Assembly (NCBI GenBank): GCA_937894495.1
Contig: CALCRR010000294.1
Coordinates: forward strand, 1-7,297
From: an uncultured Ruminococcus sp.
GTDB taxonomy: Bacteria; Bacillota; Clostridia; Oscillospirales; Ruminococcaceae
DNA: 7,297 nucleotides
Direction: 5' to 3'
The notes below the pieces were generated by a model. It did not search any database. It was given only the letters and a program-made list of their open reading frames with translations, and had not been told where the DNA came from. Positions 6,263 to 7,297 of this stretch are shown one piece after another. A program made the translations under genes and the position numbers. Each line of letters opens with the position of its first letter. Position 1 is the stretch's first letter.

Positions 6263-7297
6263 ATGAAAATGACGGTAAGTCAGGCAATGGTCGAATGTTT
6301 GAAGGCTGAGGATATCAAGGTCGTCTACGGCTATCCCGGTGCGGCTATCTGCCCTTTCTATGACGCTCTTCTCGACGCTGAGAATGAAATAAAAAACGTG
6401 CTGGTAAGACAGGAGGCTAACGGCGGTCATGCTGCCAACGGCTATGCCAGGATAACAGGCAAGCCTGCGGTCTGTATTGCAACATCGGGTCCCGGCGCTG
6501 TTAACCTTATAACAGCCATAGCCACCGCTTATGCCGACTCAATACCACTTATATGCATAACAGGTCAGGTAAACACCGACCAGATAGGCTCTGATGTTTT
6601 TCAGGAGGCGGATATAACAGGTGCGGCTGAGCCCTTTGTGAAGCACAGCTACCTCTTAAAAGACCCGAAGGACGTGGCAAGAGCCTTTAAAGAAGCCTTC
6701 TATATAGCAGGCACGGGCAGACCCGGCCCTGTGCTGATAGATGTGCCTATGGACGTACAGAAAATGACGGTGGATTTCAGCTACCCCAAAAAGGTGGATA
6801 TAAGAAGCTATAAGCCCACGGGCAAGGGTAACTTTTTGCAGGTGAAGAGGGTATCAGAAGCCCTAAGAACTGCCGAGAAGCCCCTTATCTGTATCGGCGG
6901 CGGAGTGTTCGCCTCAAACGCCCAGAAGGAGATAGTTGAGCTTTCGGGAATGCTGAAGGTGCCTGTTATAACCACTATGATGGGCATATCCGTGTTCTCG
7001 GACGACGACCCCCTATATATGGGTATGATAGGAATGCACGGCGTTAAGTCGGCTAACTATGCGGTAAATGCCTGCGATACCCTGTTCCTGGTGGGCGCAA
7101 GAGTGGGGGACAGAGCAGTGAGAACTCCGCTGCAGCTGGAAAAAACTACAAAGATACTCCATATAGATATCGACCCAGCAGAAATCGGCAAGGTTCGCGA
7201 GGCGCAGGTGCATATCGTCGGTGACCTTTCCAACGTGCTGCAAGCCCTTCTCGCCCAGGGGGAAGCCGGCGACGTGCGCCCGGACACGGCCGAGTGG
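6263..7297 (+). CDS. ilvB: Acetolactate synthase (acetohydroxyacid synthase) large subunit, 3' end outside window
   Basis: The 345 visible codons encode the N-terminal and central domains of a thiamine-diphosphate- and FAD-dependent acetohydroxyacid synthase. This enzyme condenses pyruvate with pyruvate or 2-oxobutyrate, the first common step to valine, leucine and isoleucine. Motifs: YGYPGAAICPFYDALL; RQEANGGHAANGYAR with catalytic Glu51; ATSGPGAVNLITAIA; DVFQEADITG; VKHSY; GRPGPVLIDVP; and the central-domain GARVGDR and HIDIDPAEIGK. The GARxxDR form fits the anabolic, FAD-binding enzyme rather than catabolic AlsS. Family members are about 550-580 residues, so the C-terminal thiamine-diphosphate domain is missing here. 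AAAGGGG (6247-6253) lies 9 nt before ATG 6263 and supports that start over ATG 6269. The last 35 codons differ in composition from the rest and may belong to another genome. Confidence 0.93.
   Translation, partial: MKMTVSQAMVECLKAEDIKVVYGYPGAAICPFYDALLDAENEIKNVLVRQEANGGHAANGYARITGKPAVCIATSGPGAVNLITAIATAYADSIPLICITGQVNTDQIGSDVFQEADITGAAEPFVKHSYLLKDPKDVARAFKEAFYIAGTGRPGPVLIDVPMDVQKMTVDFSYPKKVDIRSYKPTGKGNFLQVKRVSEALRTAEKPLICIGGGVFASNAQKEIVELSGMLKVPVITTMMGISVFSDDDPLYMGMIGMHGVKSANYAVNACDTLFLVGARVGDRAVRTPLQLEKTTKILHIDIDPAEIGKVREAQVHIVGDLSNVLQALLAQGEAGDVRPDTAEW
7193..7297. other. Compositionally deviant window end within ilvB
   Basis: By hand count, 7201-7297 has 67 G or C of 97 (69%), against 124 of 240 (52%) at 6841-7080. 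Third-position GC is 28 of 35 codons from 7193, against 27 of 50 just before. The segment has no ATA, AGA or AGG codons, and both arginines use CGC. The reading frame and family register continue (VGD in the expected place). This fits a chimeric assembly join or recombination at the conserved DPAEIGK region, though the stretch is short. Confidence 0.5.

Overview
The window looks like chromosomal DNA from an anaerobic gut or rumen Firmicute, most likely a Ruminococcus-type Oscillospiraceae. The reasons are roughly balanced GC, heavy use of ATA (Ile), AGA/AGG (Arg) and CCC (Pro) codons, strong AAGGAGG-type ribosome binding sites, sigma-A-like promoters, and use of the DapL (LL-diaminopimelate aminotransferase) lysine route. 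The genus is inference; no rRNA or other marker is present.

All genes lie on the + strand. Positions 1-68 hold the last codons of carA (carbamoyl phosphate synthase small subunit), read in frame 3 and overlapping the next start by 14 nt. Positions 55-4116 encode one uninterrupted protein of 1353 residues. It is a complete carbamoyl phosphate synthase large subunit (CarB) joined in frame to a complete diaminopimelate epimerase (DapF). A 97-nt gap with a hairpin follows, then dapL (4214-5419). DapL makes LL-diaminopimelate and DapF turns it into the meso form, so neighbouring genes encode consecutive steps of lysine and peptidoglycan-precursor synthesis.

Positions 5420-5762 are non-coding. They hold a possible terminator hairpin, a 164-bp almost perfectly palindromic MITE-like element with 19-bp terminal inverted repeats bounded by TA (5471-5634), and a strong promoter. 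That promoter drives a 109-residue protein (5763-6092) built from two DivIVA-like repeats behind an amphipathic N-terminus and a Ser-rich linker. Positions 6093-6262 form the control region of ilvB, with a consensus promoter, one dyad centred near each promoter box, and four tandem heptamers just before the ribosome binding site. ilvB (acetolactate synthase large subunit, first step of branched-chain amino acid synthesis) starts at 6263 and runs off the window.

The most notable points are the CarB-DapF fusion, the fold-back element, the ilvB promoter architecture, and a shift in composition in the last ~100 nt of ilvB that may be a chimeric assembly join. Apart from the fusion, the region is ordinary biosynthetic housekeeping. 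I see no defence system, CRISPR array, RNA gene or full insertion sequence.
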